Below are positions 35,271 through 45,643 of a DNA stretch of 48,160 nucleotides, in pieces. The first letter of the stretch is position 1; the number at the start of each line of letters is the position of its first letter. A program made the translations under genes and the position numbers. The DNA is from Lautropia sp. (GTDB lineage Bacteria; Pseudomonadota; Gammaproteobacteria; Burkholderiales; Burkholderiaceae_E), in NCBI GenBank assembly GCA_030532425.1, contig JAUNLD010000006.1, positions 21,662-69,821 on the forward strand. The letters run 5' to 3'. Under the pieces are notes generated by a model that had not been told where the DNA came from, did not search any database, and was given only the letters and a program-made list of their open reading frames with translations.

Positions 35271-35363
35271 TGGCGGAGACGGTGGGATTCGAACCCACGG
35301 TTCGCTTTTTGAGCAAACACTCCCTTAGCAGGGGAGCACCTTCGGCCTCTCGGTCACGTCTCC
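35271..35363 (-). tRNA. tRNA-Ser with anticodon GCU
   Basis: 93 bases including an encoded CCA. Acceptor GGAGACG pairs with CGTCTCC, the anticodon arm is CTCCC-CTGCTAA-GGGAG (anticodon GCT), a long variable arm follows, and the T arm contains GGTTCGAATCC. Reads AGC/AGU serine codons. It lies 90 bases downstream of lysC, as in other Burkholderiales. Confidence 0.97.
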
Positions 35364-35453
35364 AGTAAATCTGGAAAAAGTAATGATGGCAGAAAATCAG
35401 GAAATCATCAAGCAGGAAGAGGGTTTTCTGCTTTCTGCCAACGCCGTTGCCGC

Positions 35454-36734
35454 TCAGGCCGCCGGAACGTCGGCCGGCTCACCTTCCAGGCCAAAGGCCT
35501 TGTGCAGCGAGCGCACGGCCAGCTCCAGGTACTTGTCCTCGATCACGACCGAGGTCTTGATCTCGCTGGTGGAGATCATGCGGATGTTGATGCCGTCCCT
35601 GGCCAGGGCCTCGAACATGCGCGAGGCGATGCCGGCGTGGCTCTTCATGCCCAGGCCGACGATGGACACCTTGGCGATGCGCGCATCACCCTGCACCTCG
35701 CCACCGCCCAGGCCAGGCACAACCTCGTCCTCCAGCACCTTCATCGTGCGCTGGTAATCGTTCTGGTTGACGGTGAAGGAGAAATCGGTGAGACCGTTGA
35801 CGCTCTGGTTCTGCACGATCATGTCGACATCGATGTTGGCCCGGGCCACGGGGCCGAGGATGCGCGACGCGATGCCCGGCACGTCCGGCACCTGGGTCAA
35901 CGTGATCTTGGCTTCATCGCGCTGGAAAGCGATGCCGGAGACGACTGCTTGCTCCATGAGGTTTCCATCCATTTCTTCTTCAAAAGTGATGAGGGTGCCC
36001 GAGTTCATTTCTTCTTCGACCGGGATGTCGGGCGGGGTCAGACTGGAGAGCACGCGTGTCTTGACGCGGTACTTGCCGGCAAATTCGACCGAGCGCGTCT
36101 GCAACACCTTGCTGCCGAGGCTGGCCATTTCGAGCATTTCCTCGAAGGTGACACGCTCCAGCCGGCGCGCCTCCCCGACGATGCGCGGGTCGGTGGTGTA
36201 GACGCCATCGACATCGGTATAGATCAGGCACTCATCGCCCTTGATGGCGGCACAGACGGCCACCGCCGAGGTATCGGAGCCACCACGCCCCAGGGTGGCG
36301 ATATGGCCATCTTCGTCAACCCCCTGGAAGCCGGTGATGATGACGACACGGTTGCGGGCCAGTTCTTCGCGGATGCGCCTGTCATCGATCGACTTGATGC
36401 GGGCCTTGGTGTAGCTGGCATCGGTGACGATGGGCACCTGCCAGCCGGTGAAGCTGATGGCATCCACGCCCTGCGATTTGAGCGCCATCGCCAGCAACGC
36501 CACCGACACCTGCTCACCGGTCGAGGCCAGCATGTCAAGCTCACGCGGGTCGGGCTGGGTCTGGATGGCCTTGGCAAGGTCGATGAGACGGTTGGTTTCA
36601 CCTGCCATGGCCGAAGGAACGACCACCATCTGATGACCGGCACGATGCCACTTGGCAACGCGCCGCGCCACGTTTTGGATGCGTTCGATCGACCCCATCG
36701 AGGTGCCGCCGTATTTGTGAACGATGAGAGCCAT
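35454..36734 (-). CDS. lysC: Aspartate kinase
   Basis: Phosphorylates aspartate, the first step to lysine, threonine and methionine. 426 residues. Catalytic part with [14 protein letters not shown], a [12 protein letters not shown] loop and [11 protein letters not shown], then [22 protein letters not shown]. The last 160 residues form two ACT domains ([40 protein letters not shown]) for feedback control. An internal Met at the start of the ACT part ([11 protein letters not shown]) has a GGA-rich stretch upstream, so a separate beta-type subunit is conceivable. A good promoter lies upstream. Confidence 0.97.
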   Translation of the reverse strand: MALIVHKYGGTSMGSIERIQNVARRVAKWHRAGHQMVVVPSAMAGETNRLIDLAKAIQTQPDPRELDMLASTGEQVSVALLAMALKSQGVDAISFTGWQVPIVTDASYTKARIKSIDDRRIREELARNRVVIITGFQGVDEDGHIATLGRGGSDTSAVAVCAAIKGDECLIYTDVDGVYTTDPRIVGEARRLERVTFEEMLEMASLGSKVLQTRSVEFAGKYRVKTRVLSSLTPPDIPVEEEMNSGTLITFEEEMDGNLMEQAVVSGIAFQRDEAKITLTQVPDVPGIASRILGPVARANIDVDMIVQNQSVNGLTDFSFTVNQNDYQRTMKVLEDEVVPGLGGGEVQGDARIAKVSIVGLGMKSHAGIASRMFEALARDGINIRMISTSEIKTSVVIEDKYLELAVRSLHKAFGLEGEPADVPAA

Positions 36735-36806
36735 TTGGTGTGGGTCCAGCAGAAGATGTTCCTGACGACAGGCAGGCCCGCCAAAGCCAGCTGCCTGGGG
36801 GCGCCC

Positions 36807-36834
36807 ATTATATAGTGTTGTTGCACAAGGTCAG
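36807..36834 (-). promoter_or_regulatory. Sigma-70 promoter of lysC
   Basis: Minus-strand CTGACC and TATAAT separated by 16 bases; the -10 is a perfect match in otherwise GC-rich DNA. Transcription would start near 36800, giving a leader of about 65 bases. Confidence 0.7.
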
Positions 36835-36910
36835 ACGATGGCCCGGCACCCCACGGGCCCATGTGTCCGCACAGCGCTGCCGAAGCGGCTGCACCGCACG
36901 GTGAGCAGCC

Positions 36911-38413
36911 TCACAGCCAGTCGGCCACACCAGGCAGCGGCTGCCAGCGCAGACGCACGCACGGCAGGTTTGGCGCCTCACCGGTTGCCGGCGCTGCAGG
37001 CACCGTGACGCCGAAGGGGGCGGCAAACAGGATGTGTCCGCCAGCACGCAGCACCGGCAGCGAGGCACGCAGGCACGGTGGCACGCCACGCTCCTGCATC
37101 AGGTTCTTCCAGCTGCGGCTGGGGGCAGCCGGATGCAGGCGCAGCCGGTCACGTCCGCGCCCCCGGTCCAGCATCAGTTCGACACCTGACAGCATCGCCA
37201 CCGGCAGCAGCACTTCTCCCGCGCTACCGTGGGTGCGATCGCTCCGCCCTGCCCCTTCCAGCTGCTGCCCCTGTTGCCAGGGGGGCGGCATCGCCACCTG
37301 TTCGATATGCAGGCGGCCGGCCTCGGTGTCGAGACTGCTTTCGCCCTGCCAGCGCCACCACAACGGCTGCACCGGCACCCGGGGCGGCAGCCGGCCGATG
37401 CGGTCGCGGTGGCGCAGCAGGCCGCATCCATCGTGATGAACGATGGCCTGGGCCGAGGCCGCCAGCAACAGCTGGCGCTCCAGTTCGTCGAGCTTGTGGC
37501 GCGAAGGCATCCGGCAGCCCGCCAGGCCAAGCCAGTAACGCAGTGCCTCGGCCCGGCGCGCCGGCCCCAGCCGCATCAGCGCTGCCCGCGACAGCGCCGG
37601 CAGCGCCGCATCGGCCCGGCGCGCCGTGTTCTGCCCGTCGGCGATGTCTGCGGTGGCCGGCAGCAGGTGCAGGCTGGCGGCCTGCATGTCGGCCTCGGCC
37701 TGCCGCAGCATCCGGTCGGCCGCCTGTTGCAGCAGGCCGACTTCGGCCAGCCCCTGAGCCAGCGCCTGCTGGTCGCCGGCCAGCTGCTGATCGAGCAGCC
37801 GGCGCACACGGTTCCGGGTGAAACGGGGATCGAGGTTGGAAGGGTCGTCCATCCAGCGGATGCCCTGCTGGGCGGCCCATTCGGCCAGTGCGGCGCGACC
37901 GAGGCCCAGAAAGGGCCTCAGCAGCCGGTAGCCGGCCGGTGCATGGGGCAGCGGCGCCTGTTCGCGCATGCCGGCCAGACCCAGCACACCGCTGCCGCGG
38001 CGGCGGCGGATCTCGATGGTTTCGAGCTGGTCGTTGGCATGATGGGCTGTCAGCACCATCCGCGCGCCAGCCACTTCGGCCATCTCGGCCAGTGCCCGGT
38101 AGCGTCCCTCGCGCGCGCGGCTCTCGACATTGGCCAGGCGGCCATCAGGCATCAGCGTGGGGGGCAGACGGCGGTGGAGAAAGGGCAGGCCCAGGGCCGC
38201 GGCCTGGGCCGCACAGAAATCCAGCCAGTCGTCGGCTCCGCCCTGCAGGCCGTGGTGGACATGGGCCACCACCAGCTGCCGGGCGGGCCAGAGCGCTGCC
38301 GCCGCATGCAGCAGCACCTGCGAGTCGCGCCCCCCCGAGCAGGCCAGCAACAGCGTGTCGCCGGGCCCATGGCCAGCGCGGGCCAGGCACTGCTGCAAGG
38401 CTGTCAGCGGCAT
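36911..38413 (-). CDS. tilS: tRNA(Ile)-lysidine synthetase
   Basis: Converts C34 of the minor tRNA-Ile(CAU) anticodon to lysidine using ATP and lysine, so that it reads AUA; essential. 500 residues. PP-loop ACSGGRDSQVLL, then HVHHGLQGGADDW, a REGRYRALAE segment and HHANDQLETIEIRRRRGSGVLGLAGM. The C-terminal TilS substrate-binding domain follows, with RSWKNLMQERGVPPCLRAS. Usual place between accA and lysC. Confidence 0.94.
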   Translation of the reverse strand: MPLTALQQCLARAGHGPGDTLLLACSGGRDSQVLLHAAAALWPARQLVVAHVHHGLQGGADDWLDFCAAQAAALGLPFLHRRLPPTLMPDGRLANVESRAREGRYRALAEMAEVAGARMVLTAHHANDQLETIEIRRRRGSGVLGLAGMREQAPLPHAPAGYRLLRPFLGLGRAALAEWAAQQGIRWMDDPSNLDPRFTRNRVRRLLDQQLAGDQQALAQGLAEVGLLQQAADRMLRQAEADMQAASLHLLPATADIADGQNTARRADAALPALSRAALMRLGPARRAEALRYWLGLAGCRMPSRHKLDELERQLLLAASAQAIVHHDGCGLLRHRDRIGRLPPRVPVQPLWWRWQGESSLDTEAGRLHIEQVAMPPPWQQGQQLEGAGRSDRTHGSAGEVLLPVAMLSGVELMLDRGRGRDRLRLHPAAPSRSWKNLMQERGVPPCLRASLPVLRAGGHILFAAPFGVTVPAAPATGEAPNLPCVRLRWQPLPGVADWL

Positions 38414-38448
38414 CGCCCCACCCTCGCCGTGTCGCCTGCCTCAGCGGT

Positions 38449-39411
38449 TCAGCTGACTTCCTTGAACTTGCCGTAGGCCGCCAGCCGGGCCTGCCGGGCA
38501 CGCACCAGCTCGGCCGGGCGCATGCCGGCAAGCTGGCGCAGGGCTTCGGTGATGGCGGCACGCAGGCGCGCGGAGATGGCCTCGACATCACGGTGGGCAC
38601 CGCCAACCGGTTCATCGATGATCTCGTCGACCAGACCCAGCGCCTTCAGACGCGCCGCGGTGATGCCCATGATCTCGGCCGCCTCGGAGGCCTTGTCGGC
38701 ACTTTTCCAGAGGATGGCGGCACAGCCCTCGGGCGAGATCACCGAGTAGACACTGTATTGCAGCATCATCAGGATGTCGGAGACCCCCAGCGCCAGTGCC
38801 CCGCCCGAGCCACCTTCTCCGATGACGATGCTGACGATCGGCACTTCGAGCCGGGCCATCTCGAAGAGGTTGCGACCGATCGCCTCGGACTGGCCACGCT
38901 CTTCGGCCCCCATGCCCGGAAAGGCACCAGGGGTGTCGATCAGCGTGATGATCGGCAAGCCGAATTTTTCGGCCAGCTTCATCAGGCGCAGTGCCTTTCG
39001 ATAGCCTTCGGGGCGCGGCATGCCAAAGTTGCGGTAGGTGCGCTCCTTGGCGTCGCGCCCCTTCTGGTGGCCGATGACGACGACGCTCTGGCCATTGAAG
39101 CGCGCCAGCCCGCCGACGATGGCCGGATCATCGGCAAAGGCGCGGTCGCCGTGCAGCTCCTGGAAGTCGGTCATCAGCGCGGCAATGTAATCGAGCGTAT
39201 AGGGACGCTGCGGATGGCGCGCCACCATCGCGGTCTGCCAGGGGGTGAGCTTTTCGTAGATGTCCTTGAGCCTGGAATCGCATTTGGCTCGCAGCCGGTC
39301 GATCTCTTCGGCGATGTCCAGCGCCGATTCACCCTGCACATAGCGCAGCTGCTCAATCTTGTTCTCAAGCTCGGCGATGGGTTGTTCAAAGTCCAGATAA
39401 GTCGTCTTCAT
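38449..39411 (-). CDS. accA: Acetyl-CoA carboxylase carboxyltransferase alpha subunit
   Basis: Alpha half of the carboxyltransferase that makes malonyl-CoA for fatty acid synthesis; partners AccD elsewhere. 320 residues, normal length. N-terminal helix ([16 protein letters not shown]), then [64 protein letters not shown] and [14 protein letters not shown]. It ends 36 bases before tilS. Confidence 0.97.
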   Translation of the reverse strand: MKTTYLDFEQPIAELENKIEQLRYVQGESALDIAEEIDRLRAKCDSRLKDIYEKLTPWQTAMVARHPQRPYTLDYIAALMTDFQELHGDRAFADDPAIVGGLARFNGQSVVVIGHQKGRDAKERTYRNFGMPRPEGYRKALRLMKLAEKFGLPIITLIDTPGAFPGMGAEERGQSEAIGRNLFEMARLEVPIVSIVIGEGGSGGALALGVSDILMMLQYSVYSVISPEGCAAILWKSADKASEAAEIMGITAARLKALGLVDEIIDEPVGGAHRDVEAISARLRAAITEALRQLAGMRPAELVRARQARLAAYGKFKEVS

Positions 39412-39531
39412 GGCTCTTGCATCGGTCAGCGGCCAGCGGGCCGGGCCGTCACGCGGGGCGAACGGGCGACGACAGCAGGGTTTTCTGCTGGCGCCTTGAC
39501 CCTGCCACGCGCGCTCATCTATTGGAATGTA

Positions 39532-39562
39532 CCGCAAGCCAGCCCGAAAACATGGCTTGCGG
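39532..39562. repeat. Perfect ten-base hairpin upstream of accA
   Basis: CCGCAAGCCA and TGGCTTGCGG pair perfectly around an 11-base loop. It is about 120 bases upstream of accA. No U-tract follows on either strand, so an operator or leader RNA element fits better than a terminator. Confidence 0.6.
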
Positions 39563-39600
39563 GGAAAACAGGGGGCCGATTGCGTCGATTTCCCGGCACA

Positions 39601-39676
39601 GGTGTCGGCAGAGCTGCGCCGCCGGCCCGTGCACGGACGAGCGGAGCGTCTGCACGGGCGCAGGCCGGCCGACACC
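39601..39676. repeat. Nested 76-base inverted repeat just after cysS
   Basis: Outer arms GGTGTCGGC/GCCGACACC (39601–39609, 39668–39676), middle arms CTGCGCC...CCGTGCA with TGCACGGGCGCAG, and inner arms GACG/CGTC around a small loop. It starts 12 bases past the cysS stop. A multi-tier structure like this could be a terminator without a U-tract, a REP-like palindrome or an RNA stabiliser. Confidence 0.65.
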
Positions 39677-39687
39677 CCGGCCGCAGG

Positions 39688-41118
39688 TCAGCGCCGCCAG
39701 GTGGTCCCCCCCGGTCCGTCTTCGAGCGTGATGCCGGCATCGGCCAGCTGCTGGCGGATGGCATCGGCCTCGTCGAAGCGGCGGGCCTTGCGGGCGGCCA
39801 GCCGGGCCTGGACCAGGGCCTCGATGGCCGCGTCGTCCATCGTGCCCCGGGCAGCCTCGGTGCCATGCAGGCCGCCGCGCCGTACCGCTGCCGGCGCCTG
39901 TCCGAGCAGCCCCAGCACCAGCGCCAGCGCGCGCAACAGGCGGCCGGTGGCCTCGTCGGCACTGCGGTTGTGCTCGCTGGCCAGCTCGAACAGCACCGAC
40001 ACCGCCACCGGCGTGTTGAAATCGTCGTCCATCGCCTCGGCAAAGCGTGCGGCACGCGGCTCGGTCCAGTCGATGCCGGCCACCAGCGCTGCGGCGGCCC
40101 CGGCGTCGAGGGCCGGCGCATCGGCAGGCAGCGCATTGTAGAGGCGCAGCAGGCTCTCGCGCGCATCGGCAAGCGCGGCATCCGAGTAGTTGACCTGGCT
40201 GCGGTAGTGCGAACGGATGATGAAGAAGCGGATCACCTCGCCATCGACATGTTGAAGCACGTCACGGATGGTGAAGAAATTGCCGAGCGACTTCGACATC
40301 TTCTCGCCATCGATCTGCACGAAGCCGTTGTGCATCCAGTAGCGCACGAAGCTCTTGCCGCCCTCGGGGTGGAAGGCGCCGTCACTTTGTGCCAGCTCGT
40401 TCTCGTGGTGCGGGAACTGCAGGTCGGCGCCGCCGCCGTGGATGTCGAACTGCCGGCCCAGCAGCTGGGTGGACATGGCCGAGCACTCGATGTGCCAGCC
40501 GGGGCGGCCATCCCCGAAGGGACCGTGCCAGCAGGCCTCGGCAGGTTCCCCGGGCTTGGCGGCCTTCCAGAGCACGAAATCGAAGGGATCTTCCTTGCCG
40601 GCAGCCACCGCCACCCGCTCACCGGCACGCAGATCGTCCAGGCTCTTGCCCCCCAGCCGGCCATAGCCGGCAAAACGGCGCACGCGAAAGAGCGTGTCGC
40701 CGTTGTCGGCCCGGTAGGCATAACCGTTGGCCTCCAGGGCCGAGATCAGGTCGAGCATCTGCGGCACATAGGCGGTGGCGCGCGGCTCGATGTCCGGGCG
40801 CTGGATGCCCAGCGCAGCCTCGTCCTCGTGCATGGCCTGTATGAAGCGGGTGGTGAGGCTGGAAAGGGTTTCACCGTTCTCGACGGCCCGGCGGATGATC
40901 TTGTCGTCGATGTCGGTGATGTTGCGGACATAGGTGACACGATAGCCACGCACGCGCAACCAGCGCTGGATCACGTCGAAGGCCGCCAGCATGCGCGCAT
41001 GGCCGACGTGGCAATAGTCGTAGACTGTCATGCCACAGACGTACAGGCCCACGGTACCCGGCTGCAGGGGTTCAAAGACTTCTTTGCGACGGGTCAGGGT
41101 GTTGTAGAGCTTCAGCAT
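39688..41118 (-). CDS. cysS: Cysteinyl-tRNA synthetase
   Basis: Class I synthetase charging tRNA-Cys, 476 residues. Zinc-binding [15 protein letters not shown] includes the HIGH-type motif, with later zinc ligands in WHIECSAM and HHENELAQS, and KMSKSLGNF. The C-terminal DALR/anticodon domain is present. Start placed at MLKLYNTL. Divergent from the TPR gene. Confidence 0.97.
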   Translation of the reverse strand: MLKLYNTLTRRKEVFEPLQPGTVGLYVCGMTVYDYCHVGHARMLAAFDVIQRWLRVRGYRVTYVRNITDIDDKIIRRAVENGETLSSLTTRFIQAMHEDEAALGIQRPDIEPRATAYVPQMLDLISALEANGYAYRADNGDTLFRVRRFAGYGRLGGKSLDDLRAGERVAVAAGKEDPFDFVLWKAAKPGEPAEACWHGPFGDGRPGWHIECSAMSTQLLGRQFDIHGGGADLQFPHHENELAQSDGAFHPEGGKSFVRYWMHNGFVQIDGEKMSKSLGNFFTIRDVLQHVDGEVIRFFIIRSHYRSQVNYSDAALADARESLLRLYNALPADAPALDAGAAAALVAGIDWTEPRAARFAEAMDDDFNTPVAVSVLFELASEHNRSADEATGRLLRALALVLGLLGQAPAAVRRGGLHGTEAARGTMDDAAIEALVQARLAARKARRFDEADAIRQQLADAGITLEDGPGGTTWRR

Positions 41119-41232
41119 CGATGACGGGCTTGGACAGAATTTCGACAGGAATGGGCATCGGCATCGCCTTCGGCGGCTAGAATGCCGGTTTCTGGCCAAA
41201 GTTTAACGCGCCTGCCGGTGCCCGACGCCTTC

Positions 41233-41916
41233 ATGCCTTCAATCCTGTTGCCCAGCCTTCGACCGACCTGCCGGTTGCGCACCGCGTCGCTTGCCGCCCT
41301 GCTGATGCTGGCTACTCCGCTGCAGGCCCGGGATGTGGCGACGGAGGTCGAGGGGGTTGCCGCGACGGCAGATGCTGCGGCCTCATCCGCTGCGGCCTCG
41401 GCCGGTGTGCTGGCCGCGGGCACGGCCCGTGGCCGTCATGCCGATGCCCGCGTGCAGCGCGAGCAGCAACGCAGCCAGGCGCAGGCTGCCCTCCATCGCA
41501 AGCGCCCGGCCCAGGCACTGGCCATTGCCGAAGAAGCGCTGGCCCAGGCACCCGGCGATGCCCGGCTGCGCTTCCTGAAAGGCGTGGCCCTGAACCAGCT
41601 GGGCCGGCTGGATGAAGCCGAGGATGTCTTCCGGGCGCTGGTGGACGAATACCCCGAACTGCCCGAGCCCCACAACAACCTGGCCGTGGTGCTGGCAGCC
41701 CAGGGCCGGCTGGAAGACGCCCGCCTGGCCCTGGAAGGGGCGATCCAGGCCGTGCCCAACCACGCCATCGCCCACGAGAATCTGGGCAACCTTTACCTCC
41801 AGCTGGCCCGTCGCAACTGGCAGCGCGCCCACACGCTGGCCCCGGGCAACGCCGCACTGGCCCGCCGGCTGAAGGCTCTGGATGCCATCGACGTGCCGGC
41901 CTCGACGGCCCCCTGA
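41233..41916 (+). CDS. Exported TPR-repeat protein
   Basis: About 227 residues. A signal peptide (ending PLQA|RD) leads into an Ala-rich stretch, then at least three tetratricopeptide repeats (about 85–205; [54 protein letters not shown] and so on, each TPR-spaced). Such proteins mediate protein–protein contacts in the periplasm or envelope. Often found in Burkholderiales between cysS and the cyclophilin gene. Partner unknown; the ATG used gives a normal signal peptide, and an upstream ATG is less likely. Confidence 0.85.
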   Translation: MPSILLPSLRPTCRLRTASLAALLMLATPLQARDVATEVEGVAATADAAASSAAASAGVLAAGTARGRHADARVQREQQRSQAQAALHRKRPAQALAIAEEALAQAPGDARLRFLKGVALNQLGRLDEAEDVFRALVDEYPELPEPHNNLAVVLAAQGRLEDARLALEGAIQAVPNHAIAHENLGNLYLQLARRNWQRAHTLAPGNAALARRLKALDAIDVPASTAP

Positions 41917-41999
41917 ATGTCCGGCCCCCATCCATCGTCACACGCCCCCTTTCCCGCTTCACACCTCATTTCCGTTCCATCCTCACAGGAGAAAACCCG

Positions 42000-42611
42000 A
42001 TGCCCCGTTTCACCCGCCCGAACTCCCTGCTCTCCCCCGTGCTGGCCATGCTGACCGGCGCCCTGCTGATGTCCGCGCCGGCCGATGGTGCCACCGCGGC
42101 CCCCGCCGCTGCCGCCCCGAAAGTGCTGATGAAGACCTCGCTGGGCGACATGGTGATCGAGCTCTACCCGGAAAAGGCCCCCAAGACCGTCGAGAACTTC
42201 CTCAAGTATGTCGACGAGGGCTTCTATTCCAAGACGATCTTCCACCGCGTGATCGGCAACTTCATGATCCAGGGCGGCGGCTTCGATGCCGGCATGAACC
42301 AGAAAGCCACCAAGGCGCCGATTCCCATCGAGTCGCGCAACGGTCTGAAGAATGATGTCGGCTTCATCGCGATGGCCCGCACCAGCGATCCGAACTCGGC
42401 CACGGCCCAGTTCTTCATCAACACCGTCAACAACAACGGCCTGAACTACCCCAGCCCGGACGGCCACGGTTATGCCGTCTTCGGCAAGGTGGTGGAGGGC
42501 ATGGACACGGTGGAAAAGATCGCCAAGGTGCCCACCGGCCGCAGCGGTTATCACGCCGACGTGCCGCGTGAGCCGGTCATCATCGAGTCGGTCGAGCGCA
42601 TCAAGCCCTGA
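42000..42611 (+). CDS. ppiA: Periplasmic peptidyl-prolyl cis-trans isomerase (cyclophilin)
   Basis: Catalyses proline isomerisation during folding of exported proteins. 203 residues: a signal peptide of about 31, then the cyclophilin core with [30 protein letters not shown] and FFINTVNNN. The HRV and FMIQGGG active-site residues are intact. AGGAG precedes the ATG. Relatives often carry a second, cytoplasmic cyclophilin (ppiB) in the same cluster; only this one is present here. Confidence 0.92.
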   Translation: MPRFTRPNSLLSPVLAMLTGALLMSAPADGATAAPAAAAPKVLMKTSLGDMVIELYPEKAPKTVENFLKYVDEGFYSKTIFHRVIGNFMIQGGGFDAGMNQKATKAPIPIESRNGLKNDVGFIAMARTSDPNSATAQFFINTVNNNGLNYPSPDGHGYAVFGKVVEGMDTVEKIAKVPTGRSGYHADVPREPVIIESVERIKP

Positions 42612-42645
42612 TCCGGCCGCCCATCCCGCTGACACGCCCGCCCCC

Positions 42646-43638
42646 ATGCCCCTGCTGCCCGCCCCCGTCCTGCGCATCGCCGATCCGGCCCAGGCCGTGT
42701 TCGTGTCGGACATGCACCTGGACGATCATGATCCGGCGCTGATGACACGTTTTCTGGACGCGCTGGATGCATGGCTGGCGGCAAGCACCGGCCCGGGGAG
42801 CCCGGCAGCCACCACGACCGGAAACGGCCGCAGCCGCACCACGGGTGGCGCCAGCGCAGCGGCTGGCCGGGCGGACAACGGCGGTCTTGCCCACGCCGGG
42901 GCCGAAGTCGTCGCTGCGTCTGCCGACACGGCCGACGGCGAAGTCAGCGGCCCGCTCCTGGAGGGACCGGTACTGTTCCTGCTGGGCGACCTGTTTGAAT
43001 ACTGGGTGGGCGACGATGTGCCCGGCGAGGCCGGCGACCAGCTGGCCCGGCGCCTGCAGGCGCTGGCCAGCCGGGGTGGACACGGTTTCCTGATGCAGGG
43101 CAATCGCGACTTCCTGATGGACGCGCCGCTGCCGGCACGGCCCGATGTGCTGCCCTACAGCCAGCGATGTGCCGCCACGCTGCTGCCAGACCCCTGCGTG
43201 ATCGAGGTGGCAGGCAAGCGGGTGCTGCTGTCGCACGGCGACCTGCTGTGCACCGACGACCTGCCCTATCAGGCCTGGCGCACGCAATGCCGCCAGCCCG
43301 CCTGGCAGGCGCAGATGCTGGCCCAGCCCGCCGAGGCCCGCCTGGCCATGGCGCAGGCGCTACGCCAGCAAAGCCACCAGCAGCAGGCGAGCAGCGGGCT
43401 GCTGACCGATGTGAACCAGGCCGCCGTCGATGCGCTGATGCAGGAAACGGGCTGCCTCAGCCTGATCCATGGCCACACCCATCGCCCGGCGCTGCACCAC
43501 TGGCAGCACGACGGGCATACGCGCCTGCGCTGGGTGTTGCCCGACTGGGGCAGTGGCCCGCAGGCGCGCGGCGCGCTGCTGAGCCTGGCCGATGCAGTGT
43601 CCGGGCAGATCCTGTCCGCGGCAACGGCTGCCCCGTAG
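42646..43638 (+). CDS. lpxH: UDP-2,3-diacylglucosamine diphosphatase with a large insertion
   Basis: Hydrolyses UDP-2,3-diacylglucosamine to lipid X in lipid A synthesis, peripheral at the inner membrane. Metal and catalytic motifs SDMHLDDHDP, LGDLFEYWVGDD, MQGNRDFLM, LLSHGDLLCTDD and IHGHTHRPALH are intact. At 330 residues it is about 90 longer than E. coli LpxH; residues about 46–107 form a Gly/Ala/Ser/Thr-rich insertion between the first and second metal motifs, where family members have a short loop. Follows ppiA by 34 bases. Confidence 0.93.
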   Translation: MPLLPAPVLRIADPAQAVFVSDMHLDDHDPALMTRFLDALDAWLAASTGPGSPAATTTGNGRSRTTGGASAAAGRADNGGLAHAGAEVVAASADTADGEVSGPLLEGPVLFLLGDLFEYWVGDDVPGEAGDQLARRLQALASRGGHGFLMQGNRDFLMDAPLPARPDVLPYSQRCAATLLPDPCVIEVAGKRVLLSHGDLLCTDDLPYQAWRTQCRQPAWQAQMLAQPAEARLAMAQALRQQSHQQQASSGLLTDVNQAAVDALMQETGCLSLIHGHTHRPALHHWQHDGHTRLRWVLPDWGSGPQARGALLSLADAVSGQILSAATAAP

Positions 43639-43714
43639 CCGGCCAGAGCGCACGCCCGGCACCGGAATGCGCCGGGGAATCGCCTGGAGCGCCCCATCCG
43701 GTGCTGATGCGGCC

Positions 43715-44596
43715 TCAACCCGTACGACCGCCCTCACGGCACACGAGGCCCGGCTCCGCTTTTTCCTGCGCCCTCTTGGCGACCAGCCGGTCGATGTCGC
43801 GGCAGATGCCGCGCAGCAGGTCGACTTCGTCCTGATCGGGCCGGGCGCGGCCGATGATGCTGCGCAACCGGGCCATCAGCCGGCGCGGCCGGGCTGGTTG
43901 CAGGGTGCCCAGGGCGGTCAGGCTCTGCTCGGCATGGCGGTACAGCCCTTCCAGGGCTCCCAGGCAGGCCGGTTGCGCGGCCGCCTGCGTCATCCGCTCC
44001 CCGGCCAATCCGTCCTGCCGCTGCCCCGCCCCCTCAGCCCGGGCCAGCACGGCCTGGCGCAATGAGAAGGCCACGATCTGTACCGCCTGCGCCAGATTGA
44101 GCGAAGAGTAGGCTGCATCGGCCGGTATCGTCAGCCAGCGCTGGCAGCGCGCCATCTGTTCGACACTCAGGCCGGTGCGCTCGGTGCCGAAAACGAAAGC
44201 CACCCGCTGCAACCCACCCTCGGCCAGCCGGGCCACCAGATCATCACAGAGGGGCGCCGGATACTCGGGTGGCGGTCCGAACGCCCGCCCCTCGGCGCTG
44301 ACGGCCACCGCCAGCTGGCAGTCGGCAATCGCCGCATCGAGCGAGGCCTGGCTGCCCACCTCGTGCAGGCGGGCCCGGGCGCCGCCGGCCCGCGCCAACG
44401 CAGCCTCGTCGTGCCGGAAATCGGCATCATCTGGCGCCACCACCACCAGATCATGCACCCCCATCGTCGTCAGCGCCCGCACGGCCGAACCGATATTGGC
44501 CGCCAGACTGGGCCGAACCAGCACGAAACGGCAGGCATCGAGCCAGCGTTGACAGTGTGTATCAAGCACGCGATGAGTTTCTGAACGATCAGTCAT
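43715..44596 (-). CDS. trmJ: TrmJ-type tRNA 2'-O-methyltransferase
   Basis: SPOUT-fold SAM-dependent methyltransferase modifying position 32 of tRNAs, 293 residues. Family motifs: [32 protein letters not shown] and the knot segment [13 protein letters not shown]. The C-terminus is a helical, arginine-rich extension with [20 protein letters not shown]. Divergent from suhB, the usual Burkholderiales arrangement. Confidence 0.93.
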   Translation of the reverse strand: MTDRSETHRVLDTHCQRWLDACRFVLVRPSLAANIGSAVRALTTMGVHDLVVVAPDDADFRHDEAALARAGGARARLHEVGSQASLDAAIADCQLAVAVSAEGRAFGPPPEYPAPLCDDLVARLAEGGLQRVAFVFGTERTGLSVEQMARCQRWLTIPADAAYSSLNLAQAVQIVAFSLRQAVLARAEGAGQRQDGLAGERMTQAAAQPACLGALEGLYRHAEQSLTALGTLQPARPRRLMARLRSIIGRARPDQDEVDLLRGICRDIDRLVAKRAQEKAEPGLVCREGGRTG

Positions 44597-44602
44597 TTGT
44601 TG

Positions 44603-44608
44603 TAGAAT
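44603..44608 (+). promoter_or_regulatory. Probable -10 element of suhB
   Basis: TAGAAT about 30 bases before the suhB ATG, followed by CC as is common in this group; a weak -35-like TCTGAA lies 17 bases upstream. The region overlaps the start of trmJ. Confidence 0.38.
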
Positions 44609-44637
44609 CCCGTACTTGTCCTTCTGAAGAAATCATT

Positions 44638-45546
44638 ATGCATCCGATGCTTAACGTCGCTGTCCGCGCTGCGCGACAGGCTGGACGAGTCATCAATCGC
44701 GCCAGCGTAGACGTGGAAACGGTGCAGGTCACCCGCAAGGATCGCAACGACTTCGTCACCGACGTCGATCGCGCCTCCGAAGCGGCCATCATCGAGACCC
44801 TGCTCGCGGCCTACCCCGGCCATGCCGTGCTGGCCGAAGAATCCGGTTTCCTGCCTGGCAAGTCGGCCCAGGCCAGCACCCCGCTGAAGGAAGTCGATCA
44901 CCTCTGGATCATCGATCCGCTGGACGGTACCACCAACTTCATTCACGGGCTGCCCCATTACTGCGTCTCCATCGCCCTGATGGAACGTGGCCAGATCACC
45001 CAGGGCCTGATCTTCGACCCCACCCGCAACGAACTGTTCACCGCCACCCGCGGGCGGGGTGCCTACCTCAACGACCGCCGCATCCGCTGCGGCAAGCGCT
45101 TCCGCCTCGAAGACGCCCTGATCGGCACCGGCTTTCCGTTCCGTGCCCAACGGGATCAGGCGGCCTATCTCGGGGTGCTGCAGCCCCTGGTCGACAAGTC
45201 CGCCATCATGCGCCGCACCGGTTCGGCCGCGCTCGACCTGGCCTATGTGGCCAGCGGCCGCTTCGATGCCTTCTTCGAGGTGGGCCTGAAGGTCTGGGAC
45301 GTGGCAGCCGGCAGCCTGCTCGTGACCGAAGCCGGTGGCCTGATCGGCGATTTCAACGGCGAGGCCGACCATCTGGACAATGGCCAGCTGCTGGCCGGCA
45401 ACCCGAAGATGTTCTCGGCCCTGATCCCGGTGCTGCAGCCCGTGCTGGGTGATCCCGCCCCGCTCAACGCGGCCGCCCGCCAGGATCCGGCGCAACCACG
45501 CCGGCAGCTGACCCGAAAGCCCCTGGCCGAGCGCCCGGAAGGCTGA
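44638..45546 (+). CDS. suhB: Inositol-1-monophosphatase family protein SuhB
   Basis: Metal-dependent phosphatase of the inositol monophosphatase family; in E. coli SuhB is also part of the ribosomal-RNA antitermination complex. 302 residues, a little longer than E. coli (267) because of a C-terminal tail. Metal motifs [20 protein letters not shown] and [15 protein letters not shown] are intact. A hairpin follows the stop codon. Confidence 0.95.
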   Translation: MHPMLNVAVRAARQAGRVINRASVDVETVQVTRKDRNDFVTDVDRASEAAIIETLLAAYPGHAVLAEESGFLPGKSAQASTPLKEVDHLWIIDPLDGTTNFIHGLPHYCVSIALMERGQITQGLIFDPTRNELFTATRGRGAYLNDRRIRCGKRFRLEDALIGTGFPFRAQRDQAAYLGVLQPLVDKSAIMRRTGSAALDLAYVASGRFDAFFEVGLKVWDVAAGSLLVTEAGGLIGDFNGEADHLDNGQLLAGNPKMFSALIPVLQPVLGDPAPLNAAARQDPAQPRRQLTRKPLAERPEG

Positions 45547-45560
45547 CGGACGTCGGCACA

Positions 45561-45586
45561 AAGTCCCCGGCCCCCAGCCGGGACTT
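45561..45586 (+). terminator. Hairpin after suhB
   Basis: AAGTCCC(C)GGC and GCCGGGACTT pair around a five-base loop, starting 14 bases past the suhB stop. Only TTTC follows, so it is a weak intrinsic terminator. Confidence 0.55.
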
Positions 45587-45643
45587 TCAGTCAACACCAC
45601 CCTTTTCCCCTCAACATCAAGCTTTTCCTTATCCGGTGCCCCT

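Larger units (their letters stand above)
39412..39687. other. accA–cysS spacer with two strong hairpins
   Basis: 276 bases between two minus-strand housekeeping genes. It contains two large inverted repeats, described separately, and the accA upstream region. No gene is seen; a frame that extends accA upstream is low complexity. Confidence 0.6.

Noticed and set aside
37888..41124. Open frame of about 1,078 codons on the plus strand opposite tilS, accA and cysS
   Set aside because: It runs antisense to three essential genes that are complete. It lacks recognisable domains and crosses their boundaries, so it is a codon-bias shadow.
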